NCBI RefSeq assembly: GCF_051020975.1
Contig: NC_135044.1
Location: 6,388,501 to 6,452,500 of the forward strand
DNA: 64,000 nt
Direction of reading: 5' to 3'
Source of the DNA: Osmia lignaria lignaria
Lineage: Eukaryota; Arthropoda; Insecta; Hymenoptera; Megachilidae
Below, piece after piece: positions 24,915 through 37,535 of this stretch. Positions within the stretch are counted from its first letter, which is position 1. Every line of letters begins with the position of its first letter. Both the position numbers and the translations under genes were made by a program. The notes beneath the pieces were generated by a model, which saw only the letters and a program-made list of their open reading frames with translations, did no database searches and had not been told where the DNA came from.

Positions 24915-26750
24915 ATCGACTTTATAAAAATTTGAAAAGCTGAATTTCATACAGCGTTAATAATTAAGGTAAAATGCAAATTTCTTCAATTCTTCTTGAC
25001 AAATGCAGATGCCATTAATACTCGTTACTAAGTTAAGCTAAATAACTCATAAACAACTAGTAATAAAAGCCAACCATCAACGGTGAAGTAAATAGCACGA
25101 TGGTAATTTATTACTACATAAGACATACTAATGGTCGTGTAATTGATAATTATAGTTAATAATGATTTTAATCTTTAATTGTTGTCTGAGATCAATTTTT
25201 ATCTATGGAGTTGAAATGTTCCGTGAGTCACAAAGAAAAAAAATGGTATCTCTACGATATTAAGTACATGAAAAATAATGTCAAGGTACATACGAGCTTA
25301 ACTTACAAAAAAAAGTATTACGTGTAACCGTGACGCATTTAATCAAAGAATGGATTTCGGCTCCAAGATTTAAAATTGTAAGTTAAACGCAAAAGTTGAA
25401 AGCAGAAAATTTGTCTGCTTTATTTTGAAATATTCTCCAGCTATAGATGAAACAAAAAAAAAAAAAAAATCAGTAACGTAGCAGGAGGGATGATATCGAA
25501 TTAATTGTTACAGAAGCGTAAAAATCACAAGACATTCAATGCAAAAATTAGAAAATTCAAGTTTAATAAGAAAAAAGAAAATGACTAGAAATTGCAACCA
25601 CTCTGCAAATTCTAAGAATAATGTTTATCGTGCGATATCACGTGTCTTAGGATTTTCTCGCTATTTTAGAGTAGTATAGTAGTTAATAGTTTTACTATTA
25701 TATGTATATTTCGTTTGTATTTTCCCCTGGTAAACTGTTGAGGCTATTATATCTCGATGTGAATCATATTTTATGTTAAGTTTCATTCTTTTACAATGTG
25801 TCCATGCATTGTACTTGTTGTTTTAATTTTGAATTGCTTTCATTTAGTTGTTAAACTTATATTAAAAGTAATATAAGGATAACACGAATGTGTCAAAATT
25901 CAAAATTGATATTGCCAATTTCTTAATTACTATTTAAGTTTACTGTATTTAGTTTCTTAGGGAGGGGGTATGTGTGATATTGGAGTAAAAACTAATATAC
26001 GAAGACTAGAGCGAAAATCACTTCTGCAATAGAATAAAGAATTTGTACAACAAATTATAGGGATAAATCCGTCTCTTGCGCTTAAATAGGTTCCATTTTT
26101 TAAGTGTTAGACGTAATTCTGGGTATTTTCTTAAACCCAAATGCAATGTTTCCTTTTTAAAGTAAAGGAAAGATAAATATTAATATGCACTTAATACAGC
26201 TCATACATGGATATTGGTATCCATTACTCGTTCCTGCAGAAGTGATCCGCATCACCTTCAAAAGTACGAATTCGTTACATGCTAACCAAGGGCTCAACCA
26301 TCCATAGATATTATATTTTTTACAAAAGTGTTCATAGATTGAGCCAACTTGGTAATGCGTAATGTTACATATGCCCTCTCTTTTTCAATCTGTGAAGACG
26401 ATTAAAATGTGATAAATTATTCATGAAATAATAGTTAAAGAAACTAACAGAATAGCACAATTGCTGGGCATTATTTACAAGTGCTAGCAAGCCTAATGTC
26501 AGCAGCCTTGTCGTATTTGGTAATGAAGTTGGAATACTGAATAGCGGGAAGATTTTGATGAATAATACGAAGGTACCCTTACAAAATCTCATGCTCGTGT
26601 TTAATGTACGGCATGCGTGAAATAATACAAAATCACAATAGGTTTCAAAATTTGCCCGAAATTTAGTTTTCTCATACTTTATACATAGATGATAATTTTT
26701 GAAGCACACTTACAACTGAAATAACTGTAAGTCCAAAATACTAACTTGTA

Positions 26751-26797
26751 TGAGTGAGTGTGTGAGTGAGTGAGTAAGCGAGCGAGCGAGCGAGTGT
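26751..26797. repeat. GAGT/GAGC tetranucleotide microsatellite
   Basis: About twelve imperfect TGAG units followed by CGAG units. Confidence 0.85.
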
Positions 26798-27631
26798 ATG
26801 TGTGTATATATAATGTATATGTTATTATGTATTTATATATACATATGTACCTCCAACATGTGTTTCCTCATTTTTACATTCTAAAATGTTTGTAACTGCG
26901 CATTAAATACTATTACGTTGTTTGTAACAAATAGAATTATCGCCGATAATCTAAATTGAAAAGTTTACTCGTATATTATTACATTTGTTTATTAAGCATA
27001 GTTTCCTAGACATGTTTTACATATTTTGGACTTATAGTAAAAGTGTATGGGTGTGAAAAATATGATACACATATCCACATACACAACATATAGCAGCAAA
27101 GTAATAGGATTACATTGAATACACTACCTCAAATCAATAGAAATATGGATTTACAATAATATAACTGCGTCAGTTACGTTTACATTGTTGTGCCGTTGTT
27201 TAGTTATACATTTACTGATACTACAGTTTTGTTGTGAAATATAATAGAATGTATTATGCCTTATGAAAAGAGAGGTATCTAGAATTTGTTATCTCTGACC
27301 TGCTTAGCAGGAGTAAATCTTTTAGCAATGTACAAAGAAAGCACAAAGTATGTAAACGTTACTGTAAGCAGTGAGTTTAAAGTAGTCCTTCAAATTCAAC
27401 AACGCTGCCGAATACCAAATTAAAAGGAGAAACAAGATATCTTTGCAGCAAAAATGAGATTAGAATGATTTATTGAATACATTCATAGTTTGAAGGATGT
27501 ATGTACTGTTTCGTTTATTGATAAATTTTGTATAATTTATGTACTAAGACAATTCAATGTGTGTGAGAGAAAAAAAAGCGCGCGCAAGAGGAAGAGTTTA
27601 CCTGTATATTACAAACGATTATTATTAATGA

Positions 27632-27666
<35 letters not shown>

Positions 27667-27703
27667 GAATAACTATTATTATTATGATTATTATATTATC
27701 ATT

Positions 27704-27759
<56 letters not shown>

Positions 27760-27783
27760 TATCATCATCATCATCATCATCAT
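27632..27783. repeat. Compound ATT / ATC trinucleotide microsatellite
   Basis: About twelve TTA units (27632-27666), a mixed middle, then more than twenty ATC units with one ATT interruption (27704-27783). It sits about 200 bp upstream of the candidate first exon of mxt. Confidence 0.95.
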
Positions 27784-27988
27784 GTAGAATGCTTCTTACT
27801 GACTGAATAAAATGTTTTCAATGTCGATAATTATACAAATAATAAGTAAGTCCTTGTATTGTTTAAATTCAAATTTGAAAATTATAGTTAGAAATACATT
27901 TTGCTAGATTCTTTCGCTAGTGAATTTTAAGTTTCACGTTGGTACTATCGTTTTGAATTTGAGACATTCGAGTGCATCTTCGCAACGT

Positions 27989-28477
27989 ATGTCAACGGAC
28001 GTATCTCCTCGATTCCTTTCAGACGGTCTGCCTGTCGTTGATCTGTGGCACGGCCGACGTGGTGGTAAGTTATTTTTTGATAATAAATATTTTGGATATA
28101 AACAATACTCATTAACTGTAAAAATTCATGAAATATCAAGTGTCATGCTTTTTTTCATCGTGACACATATTTTAACTTTCACAGTTTTCGATTTATTTCA
28201 TCGGTGCTAGTTATATCAGTTATATGTATAAAGAAATGCAGTAGTGTATGGTGTATGATATTTTATTTATGTCGTTCGTTATAATTTACAATTCTGAAAT
28301 TAATTCATTATATATTTTTCCTTTTTCTTTACTGCGATTCTCATTCTTCCGCCCTTCTGCTCCCCACTCTTGTTTTCTCCTCTCTTTTGCTTACTATCTC
28401 TCTTTGTTCTTTACGCATGTCCTTCTTTTTCTAACGTTCCTTGCAAGATGTCGAAAGTGCCAGAGGCGCTCACATGG
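27989..28477 (+). CDS. mxt: Candidate alternative 5' coding exons of mextli
   Basis: An ATG at 27989 opens a 76-nt block (MSTDVSPRFLSDGLPVVDLW, then HGRRG) ending at a strong GTAAGT donor after 28064. A second block, 28448-28477, has a pyrimidine-rich acceptor (CTTGCAAG) and a GTACCG donor and reads VESARGAHM. Both end one base into a codon, exactly the phase needed by mxt exon 2 at 29239, and the 30-nt block is a multiple of three. They could replace the N-terminus that begins at 28987. Alternatively 27.9-28.06 kb is a 5' leader exon with a short upstream frame. Confidence 0.35.
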
Positions 28478-28986
28478 GTACCGTATAAATTATTTTTGTC
28501 GCTACGTATATACACTACAGTAAAATAACCTACTATTGTAGACTCTACGTTTCGCATCAACTCCAGTAACTCTAACAAATACTGTTAAGATTCATGTTAG
28601 TATATTAAACATTCATTTTCTTGTCACTTCTCATTGATTATTGTTTTCTTCATGAACCATTCTTTTCCGTAGTTATTTTTAAATCACCCGCGGCGCAGAA
28701 CTATACAATAAGAGTTTAGAAAAATATTTTCTTTCAAATGATTTTAAATGACTAAAACGATTTTCTTCTTCATTTCATTATTAAGTTGATTAAAAAAATA
28801 TACACTTATAATTTCGTTTAAAAAATATGTTTTCTGACATTGTATTTAAATATAACATATATATTTTTTAACTCCATAAAAGTACTATATACATATATTA
28901 CATCCAATTAAGTTCAGCAGTTAAGTTCAGTAGTTACTTTTTAGTTACTTTATTTATTTAATTTTGATTGTTTAAGATTATAAAAA

Positions 28987-31900
28987 ATGGCGGCGACACA
29001 ACTAAACAGAGCTCGAACCATTAAGAAAGTTGAAAAACCTCGGCCGCTTAAACTCAATCAACGCCACTCGACCGTCGATGGGCGGATTACGACTGGTAAT
29101 TTTTAATCAACATATGTTTATTTTCTCTAATGTGTATTATGTATTTCAAATGGTTTGTATTGACAATAATAGATTTTACTTAAATTATCATTATATACTT
29201 TATCATCATTCATTAAGTCAGTAAATTATATTTGACAGTGGAGGACATAGTGTCCTTAATCGACAATGTTGCAATGCAACTAACTAACGGCTTCCACGAC
29301 CGAACGCTGCAAATGAATGTGGTTTCAATGTATAATCACTTGAAACTTTATGCTCATCAGTTAGAAGCTATTTATAAAGGTATAATTTAAAACAAGCAGA
29401 ACTTTAAATATTCCTTCAAATGATTTAGTTATATAGTATATTAATGAAGCATCGATCATTATTTCAGATCAGCTAGATAGAGCTTTTGTGGCGATCAGAA
29501 ATGGAAGTCAAGACGAAAAACTAGATCTGACGACTAGGGTTCACCTGCTGGAACTTATAGAGTTAAGAGCTACTCAATGGCATCACACTGATTCCATGGA
29601 TGTGTATTATACACAGAAATTATCACATCTGGATAATGTATGTTAATAATGTTTTTTATCCTATCAGTTAATATTTTATACAGAAATTCAAATGGTTTAA
29701 TAGGTAGAAGTAATTCCTGACACACCTACAAATGCATTATCATCTCCTATGACAACCATGAGTTCACCTACTATAACACCAATTCTAGCACCTGGTGAAG
29801 TGATAAAAAACAGTGGAAAATTTGTTAAACCTACACGTATTCCTGGAAAAAACTATTGCAAAGATGAAGTTGTTATACGTAATAGTGATTCTGGTAAAGG
29901 TAAGAAAAATTTGAAGTATACATGTTGTTAGTAATCTTTATATTATAGCAGAAATACACATAAAATTTTGTGATGTTATGTAGAATATGGCCTATCTTTT
30001 TTAATTTTAAATAATTTAATTTGTTATTATTGCATCATATTTTTGGTTCTGTTCACTGATATATTTGGTATTATGTACATTTGACACGTTTTTCACACCT
30101 ATTGTAAGTAGTAAGTATTTTGTTCCTACTTCTAAATCATTTGCACAAAAATACAGTGATGGGAATAAAAGGGCGGCGGGTTCACATGATCGAAGAGCTC
30201 AGCCAGACAATCATCTCCTTCCAGCGAGGTAAACAAATAATTTGCAGATGGCTTAATAGCATCATGTTAATGCATTACAAAAATAACTAATTGTATATTT
30301 TTTAATGTATTTTATATATCCTAATATTCTTATTACAATGATTAATTTTAATCCGAAGAAATCTATTTGTTTTTATAATTATGTATCTTATCTTATTTTG
30401 CTGTATAAGATAATATTTTATGTATATCATCACGGAAAATAACACGAATTTAAGTATTAACTATTTTATTATAAATCATCAAGATAAATTTTCATTTTTT
30501 TTTCCTATTTCTCTTAATGACATAATACAACAATAAACACGTTATCTGATCAATTTTACAATTGTGATTTGTGTTGTATCTTTTATTTGCATGAAACATT
30601 TTTTTTTACGTTTTTGTGTTCAAGTATTGGTGAAAGTATTGTAAAATATAAAAAAAGGTATTTTGCAAGAGCTTTTTACTGTATGATTTGCTCACAAAAT
30701 TCTTTTTGTTGTGAAATTGTTTGTATTGTCATTATAGTTTATTATCACTAGTATGCATAGTATTTGCAGCTTGTTAAATCACTTTTAAATAAATATGAAA
30801 TGTTATGAAGAGCATTCTATACATTTAATACAATTGTATTTACTGCTTATAATTGCTTACCGTTTTAAAATGCATCTAAACATACTACCTTTTTTTTACA
30901 GGAAAGTTTTCATAAATTAATGAACTGTTTCTTAATGTTCTAATCCATAAATTGTCTTTTGAAGTGTTTAAATAATAGTACCTATATTTAATAAATATTT
31001 ATTGTCATATAATTCTGCATTTTTATATCATATTAACAGCAATGCAAACGAATATTTAGAGAATAAACTTCGATAACATGTATAATAAAATATGTCCTAT
31101 TAATATACCATTTTTTTTTTTCGCAGTAAACCCTGGAGCTAAAGAACGACTTGTCCAAATCACGGGTACTTCCGAGGACAAGATACAGTAAGTTAAATTT
31201 TTGCACATAGATTCTAACACATCCAATTTCGTATGTATAATTTTTATTTGAAATATCATCCATAACAGTTATGCGAAGGACTTGATAAAAGATACGATTC
31301 AACGAAATGCATCCCCGGTGAGATTGGAGCAAGGTGGAGGAGAAAAGGGAGCTATGGGTGGTTCGAGTTCTTCGTTAAATAGTAGCGCATCAGACGAAAG
31401 CAATCGACTGCAACAGCAACAAAGTTCTCGCTTACGAAGCGCGCTCCTCCACAGCTTCTCCACCAACGACGCCAGTATAGGCGAATATAAATATACGGTT
31501 ACGGTTGGTAACCAATCACTGAAAATCACAGGATGTAATCTTGATCTTGTTAGGGTAATGATTCTTAAATATCAGAAATACAAATTACATTGTGTGCAAA
31601 CAATATAGGTTTTAATTTTATTATTGGAATATTAGACTGCAAAGCTGGTACTAGATGAATACTTCTTGGGGGATGCTGAAAATTTTACAAGTGGTATAGA
31701 GTACTTCAATTTCGAAGAAGAATCTCCTTATTCGGTCTCGTCTTCCAGTACACAAAAAACACCATTAACCCCAAGTAATACAAACGAAGTAGCGCGGGAG
31801 TTAAATATGGATAGCGCTGCAACTTCAGAAAGCGAAGAAACTTATAAGCCCCGTATAATGCCTGAATCAAATCCAACTCAGGAAGGTAAAGTATCCTAAA

Positions 31901-33577
31901 TCGGAAGCTATTTTTTTTTATTCATTTGATAAGTAGTACTAAAATACAACCGTATCAGTTCCAGAAATAAGAGAACTCACGTATGAGTTTTTGTTGCTGT
32001 GTTCAACAGGCCCTTACGCAACACGGCCACCCGCAGACTGGGCTCGTATTCAGAAGGAATGCCCCAACATTGTTCGCAAGGTATATAAATATGATACCAA
32101 TGCTAATCACCTGATGTACAACAGTATTACTTACTAATTTTTCTTAATAAGATGACGCAAAATTAACTCCTCAGAAGTTAATGATATTTATGTTAAATTT
32201 AACGACGTTTTCAAATTCTGCTGGAATGTTCACATGCTAAAGTAATGATAATACGTTTGTTCGCATCATCTTTAAAGTATTCGCATTAAAGTATTAATTT
32301 CCGTAATACTATTAGACAAGGAAATAGCATGGTATCATTAAACAAAAAAAAGTTTTTTGCATTAATGGAAAATATTTGTGGTAACAGTATATTTATTTAA
32401 TGATTTGAACTTTTGATCAAAAAGATTTAATTTAACCATATTCGTTCTTCTCCAAATGTCGAGTTATCAGATTCATATTTGTAGCAGTTTCCACCTGCTT
32501 CTACTTATTTAAACCAAAGATTTTCATGGTATTATAAATGATGTGATATTTAATAATTTTGACTAAACCCCTTCATTTTGTCAGTATTATGTAGGAAACT
32601 TGTTATATATAATAGTTGTTTTTGCTATTGTTTAATAATTTTATATTTTAAATAATATATCTCCCCTTGAAGTTGTTCTAATACATAAAGTATACTAATA
32701 TATTAATACAAATTAATGTATTGCATTGTATTAATACAATATATTTATATTATGAAGGGTTGTTAAGTAAGATAAGACAGTTATTTTCAGTATGTTTTCT
32801 TTCATGTTATTAAAGATAAAGAGATCTGAATGTATCGTTTTTTGGTTTTTTGTTTTTTTCTTTAAATAATGACGCGTAATTTACAATAGTAATGTAAACT
32901 ACACACGATAACAGGAGTGTATTATGTTATGTGTGTATAATATGTGTAACGTTAAATTTTATATTTTTACTCGTTATTTTTCTTATTTTTCTTTATCCAC
33001 ATTATAATCTGTTTTGTAATTAGTAGTTTAATATTAAATGAATTTGAAGATCATGTTATTACAATGTTTTGTTGCTTTATTATTAAAAGTATTATAGAAG
33101 CAAAACAGAAGTATTAAATTTTATATACAGTATAAGAAATCGTAAATGATTTATAGAGTGAATATTATTATTGTACAACATTTTATGACGTTTCAAAAAT
33201 AATAAAACATTTTTACTTTGTATTATATTTTTAAAGATCATATAGCATGTATGTTATAACAAATCCTCGTCTTTTTTAAAAATTAAATTGAATACTTATG
33301 TGTTATTCCATTTAGAAGGCATGCACTTAAGTAAATCATTTAACATTTGCTTTATAAATTCAAAGCATGCTGCTTGTAACAACATATTAAGGTAAAGTAA
33401 ACATTATTATATTTAATATTATATAGTATTTACCTTAACGGTGATTTATATACACATTAGTTTTTTCAACAGGAACCGATTCGCTGGTTCGAACCGGAAA
33501 CATATAAAGCTAAAGTAGCAGCTGCTGGGCTTGTTACAGTATTACCACTTGGAGACGGGGAAACTGATCCAGAATGA
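28987..33577 (+). CDS. mxt: Mextli, eIF4E-binding translation regulator with KH domain
   Basis: Ten exons: 28987-29095, 29239-29379, 29468-29637, 29704-29899, 30157-30228, 31127-31187, 31269-31554, 31636-31885, 31959-32080 and 33473-33577; 503 residues. It begins MAATQLNRARTIKKVEKPRP. A helical MIF4G-like region follows (VEDIVSLIDNVAMQL to HLDN), then a KH domain split over exons 5-7 with the GXXG loop in VMGIKGRRVHMIEEL and the segment NPGAKERLVQITGTSEDK. A Ser-rich linker leads to ELTYEFLLLCS, a possible eIF4E-binding motif of the YX4L-phi type, and the C-terminal RPPADWARI and PIRWFEPETY blocks. Mextli links eIF4E, eIF3 and mRNA and supports translation in fly germ line and embryos. The KH exon (30157-30228) is only 72 nt. 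An alternative acceptor in exon 9 is described in the findings. Confidence 0.92.
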
Positions 33578-36500
33578 AATTAAGAATTTAATTCTTTTCG
33601 ATCATCAAAAAAATTGTATGTATTAATCTGCATCGATTTTTATCTCGATGTGTTGTGATAAATTTTGAAAAACAGACTCAGTATGATTGTTCACGAGTGA
33701 ATATGCGGTACACACATAGGCTCGGAAATGGACACATAATGATCTGTGAGATAACTTCTTGTATTGCTCAATTCAATTATAGCAATACAAATTAATAGAA
33801 ATATTGGGATAAGCCGTAATATTTATAAACTTATTAATTTTTTGCGTGTTTAAATCAAAATTTTTCTCAAAATAACTGTAATATTTTTGTAAGCATTTAT
33901 GCTTTTACATTACAGTTATATGCAGAAAATTTGTAAGGTTCGCTATGAGTTGCTAACTTTACTTAATGAAATGCACGAAGTGCAGCAATACTGGTACAAG
34001 AAGTACCGCTTCGTTATACTATTAGAATTGCAACAATTCATTTAAACACTAATGAAAGACAGTAAACAGTTTTTATATTCTTAGCACGATAGATCAAACC
34101 ATTGTTGATCAAATTATGTTTATGAAAATGAAATTTTCTGAAACCTGTTCAAGACCGTGTAATAAAATTTCCATTAATAATTTGCAACATAAATTGGATA
34201 GTTTAGATGTAGAATTAATCTGAAAAAGAAGAAAAAGAATTTTTCTGAGAAACGTTTAACAATAATTCCACTAACAAATTAATAGAAATTGGTTTTATAA
34301 TCAAAACTAAATTTAGTTTTATAGCGCAATTTAAATGAACATTCAAGGAATGCTTCAATATTTCGTGCGTAATATTTATTTTGTTACGCATAACAGACGT
34401 AACAAAATATTTAAAGAAATAGTGATTTAGCATAGTCTAGTCTATCTTTATAGTAGAAACTACCATTCTGGTAATTACTCCGCTGTGACATAATAACCAA
34501 AAACGAGATTTATTCAATCTCAAATTAAGATTTTATATTTTATATATTAAAATAATGGTATTATGTGCAGTAAATAAATTAATTAATTAATAAATAAATT
34601 AGTTAATTATACAGAAAAAGATAAAAACAGAATCTTCTGATATTGCTATTAATCAATTTTTATATATTTAACGCGAAGCATTTTTCAAATTACACATTAA
34701 TTGAACAAATCAATAACATACCACTTTTTATTTATAACACACTAATGTATGATTGCAATTTTACTCGTTTAATTTTAAATACAAAATTGTATTTAAACAC
34801 ATTTTTATGCTTGTTAGATAATCTAAATTATTTGAAATTCTAAATCTGTTGGTTTTTATCTTTTAATTTGAGACACGAGTTGAAAGAAAAATGTATAATA
34901 TTTATTTAGTTTGGAATTAAATTATACTGCACATATATGGAACGTTATATTTATATGTTTTTACATCTTTAATATTTATTACAAATTTACATGATTATTT
35001 GATTTAAATTATTAGTAATTTATTTGTATTACCACTAACTGCAGTAATATAACATTATATTATTGTATTTTGTTCTTTAATAATAAATCAATTAAAATAA
35101 ACATTTCGTTCGATTCCGTTTTTCCTCAAAATACAATAATGCGTGTTCAAAATTAAACGTATCATATTTTAAATAATTTCACATTACTTTTATAAAAGCT
35201 TATGTACATATAATGTGAAAATTATGTATATTTTTCATTTTTATTAATCCCTAATATTTAAACGTTCAAAATGGTTGTATAAATAAATCGACTGATCATT
35301 CGGCGCTATGAGTTTTATTATTTCAGTATCTTATAGAAATGATAATATCCGAAATATACAGACACCCTCAATTTGTGCATACTCCATTGTACTAGATATC
35401 GATTGCAATTTTACTCTTTACTTAAAAGTTAAAAATGTTATTACATGTAATTTAACGTTATGTGCATAAAACGTTAATTTGATAGCAGAGGCCTACTTGC
35501 TGATTGTATTTCATTACAATATGTCATGTTTATTAATTACTAATTTCTATAAAGTAAATTAAAAATAATATGACATACATATTCATATATATATTTTAAA
35601 TTCAGTCTACTTAAACAGTGCATAAATTAATGTAGTCTGAAATACAGAGCCAGTTTCACTTGAAACAATATAATAGCCAATATATGTAGAAGAAATGAAA
35701 ACGTAAATTCAGGAAAATAAAACATTGTACATCAATAAATCTCTTAATGTATTACCAAATATATATCTAAATTTTAGAAACTGGTTCTGTACTACAACAA
35801 ACTATTAAATTATATGATCATTCATACAACTGGCAGTTTTGGGAGAATGGTGGTCTTCAGTTCAACCAGCTTATGTTTAAGAACGCAACATAGCATATAT
35901 GATATAGCTTTAAATAAAATGAATGAACTTGCGGGTAATATTATAAAACAGCAGATACAAAGAACCACCATTCTAAATTATACATTTACATATATCATTT
36001 TACCATATCCGTTTCCTTAAATATCTATATATAAGTATGGATGTAAAAGATCGTATATATATTTATATGCATACAACATAGAGTATAGGAATATCATATC
36101 AGTGACGAGTAATTGTAACACCAAATTCAATAAAATGGAGAAATATAATTGTAAAGACTAAATATGTTTAGTATGAAACATATGCTTTATCCAGAATTAA
36201 TATATTTTAAGCTGCCGTGAAGAAATTACTCGTCTCTGTTCCATATTCCAAGACAAATAGACAAATAGCCGAATTTAGTCTAATTATCATTTACTTATAA
36301 CAGATTAAACTAAGACATTTTATATTCTCAGATATTAATACGTATTTTGAGTCCCATTAGTCATATAAATAAAGATATTCTTCATTGTTGAAGAATATCT
36401 TGTACAAAAGATTGACAGATATACATTATATATAATAAAGAATTTAAAAAAATATTGCAACATATTTACGTAGTTTGGTATTAAACACGTGTTTGCATCT

Positions 36501-37535
36501 ACTCGAATTACGTTCATCAGTTACAAATGAGATTTTCAAAAAAGAACGCAATAAGTGTTTTTAACATATAATAGCTTTTCTTTCACAGAATTTGATATTA
36601 CAAGGTGATCACAAGGTTTTTAGATATATAAGTATTAAAAAAATGTTAAGGATACACTGTGTTCACATTTATTATGATCTAAACATTGTTTTATAAAACA
36701 TAAATCGCTAATAAGCGATGATCTAGTTTTTAAATACATTACTATGTCGTAATAATGATTTTTTGGGACAATTTGTTCCAATCAAGTTTACTAAACTCAC
36801 AATTTTTAATTTAATAACGTTAATCCTAATAATTTTGCACAGAGCGCAAGACTAATATTTTATAATATCATAATGCATAATACAAATAATTTCTTCAGTA
36901 ATGATATCGTACATTCATAAGAAAAGTGTCAAATTAAAGGAACATAAAATTAGATGGTTGTTTGAAAAATGCGTTTTTTTATCAACTTACTATACTTTTA
37001 AATTAGCTGGCAATGTTTTTATGAATAGATCTATTTACAATGCAACAGCTTATGTTTTTTGTGTACTTCTAAATTTAGAGGTAGTAAAATTTTTCTTCTA
37101 ATGAAGTAACTGAGCTATATACCTCTAAATTTAGGTCACTCGAACAAATCTCGCTTGATTTTTGTAATTGATAATTATAAATTTCTACCTAGAGAATTTA
37201 AATTTTCATCAAACTATTAAATTTTCATTCCTAATATTTATAAGATTAATTAAACGTCTATATGCAAATACGACCGCTAAAATTTTCACGTAATGATTGC
37301 TAAGCGATCAGCACTAGACTACTACGAATATGTGTTAATTACACATTGAATATAAAGTCATTACCGAAGTTTAACGTAGTGTTCTATATAAAATATGTCC
37401 TCGCACTTTCACATTTATTTTTTGTAAATATAGAAAATTATACCATTACTTTTCTTCCTGTTATTAAAACGAAAAATTCACTAAATACAATCAGTGGGAG
37501 TTTTTGTTTTGCAGAACAGTCAACCTTCTATAGGG
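33578..37535. other. 4 kb AT-rich stretch between mxt (+) and Top1 (-)
   Basis: Convergent 3' region. AATAAA at about 34161 could end mxt; others occur further right. Open frames here are short and AT-driven, with no recognisable domains. No repeat family or RNA gene was identified. Confidence 0.4.

Larger units (their letters stand above)
24915..27988. other. 3 kb intergenic stretch between NGDN and mxt
   Basis: Contains the NGDN 3' UTR, then AT-rich DNA without a recognisable gene. Short repeats occur: a TGAG/CGAG tetranucleotide run (26751-26797) and two trinucleotide runs (27632-27666 and 27704-27783). No conserved RNA structure was recognised. Confidence 0.4.
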
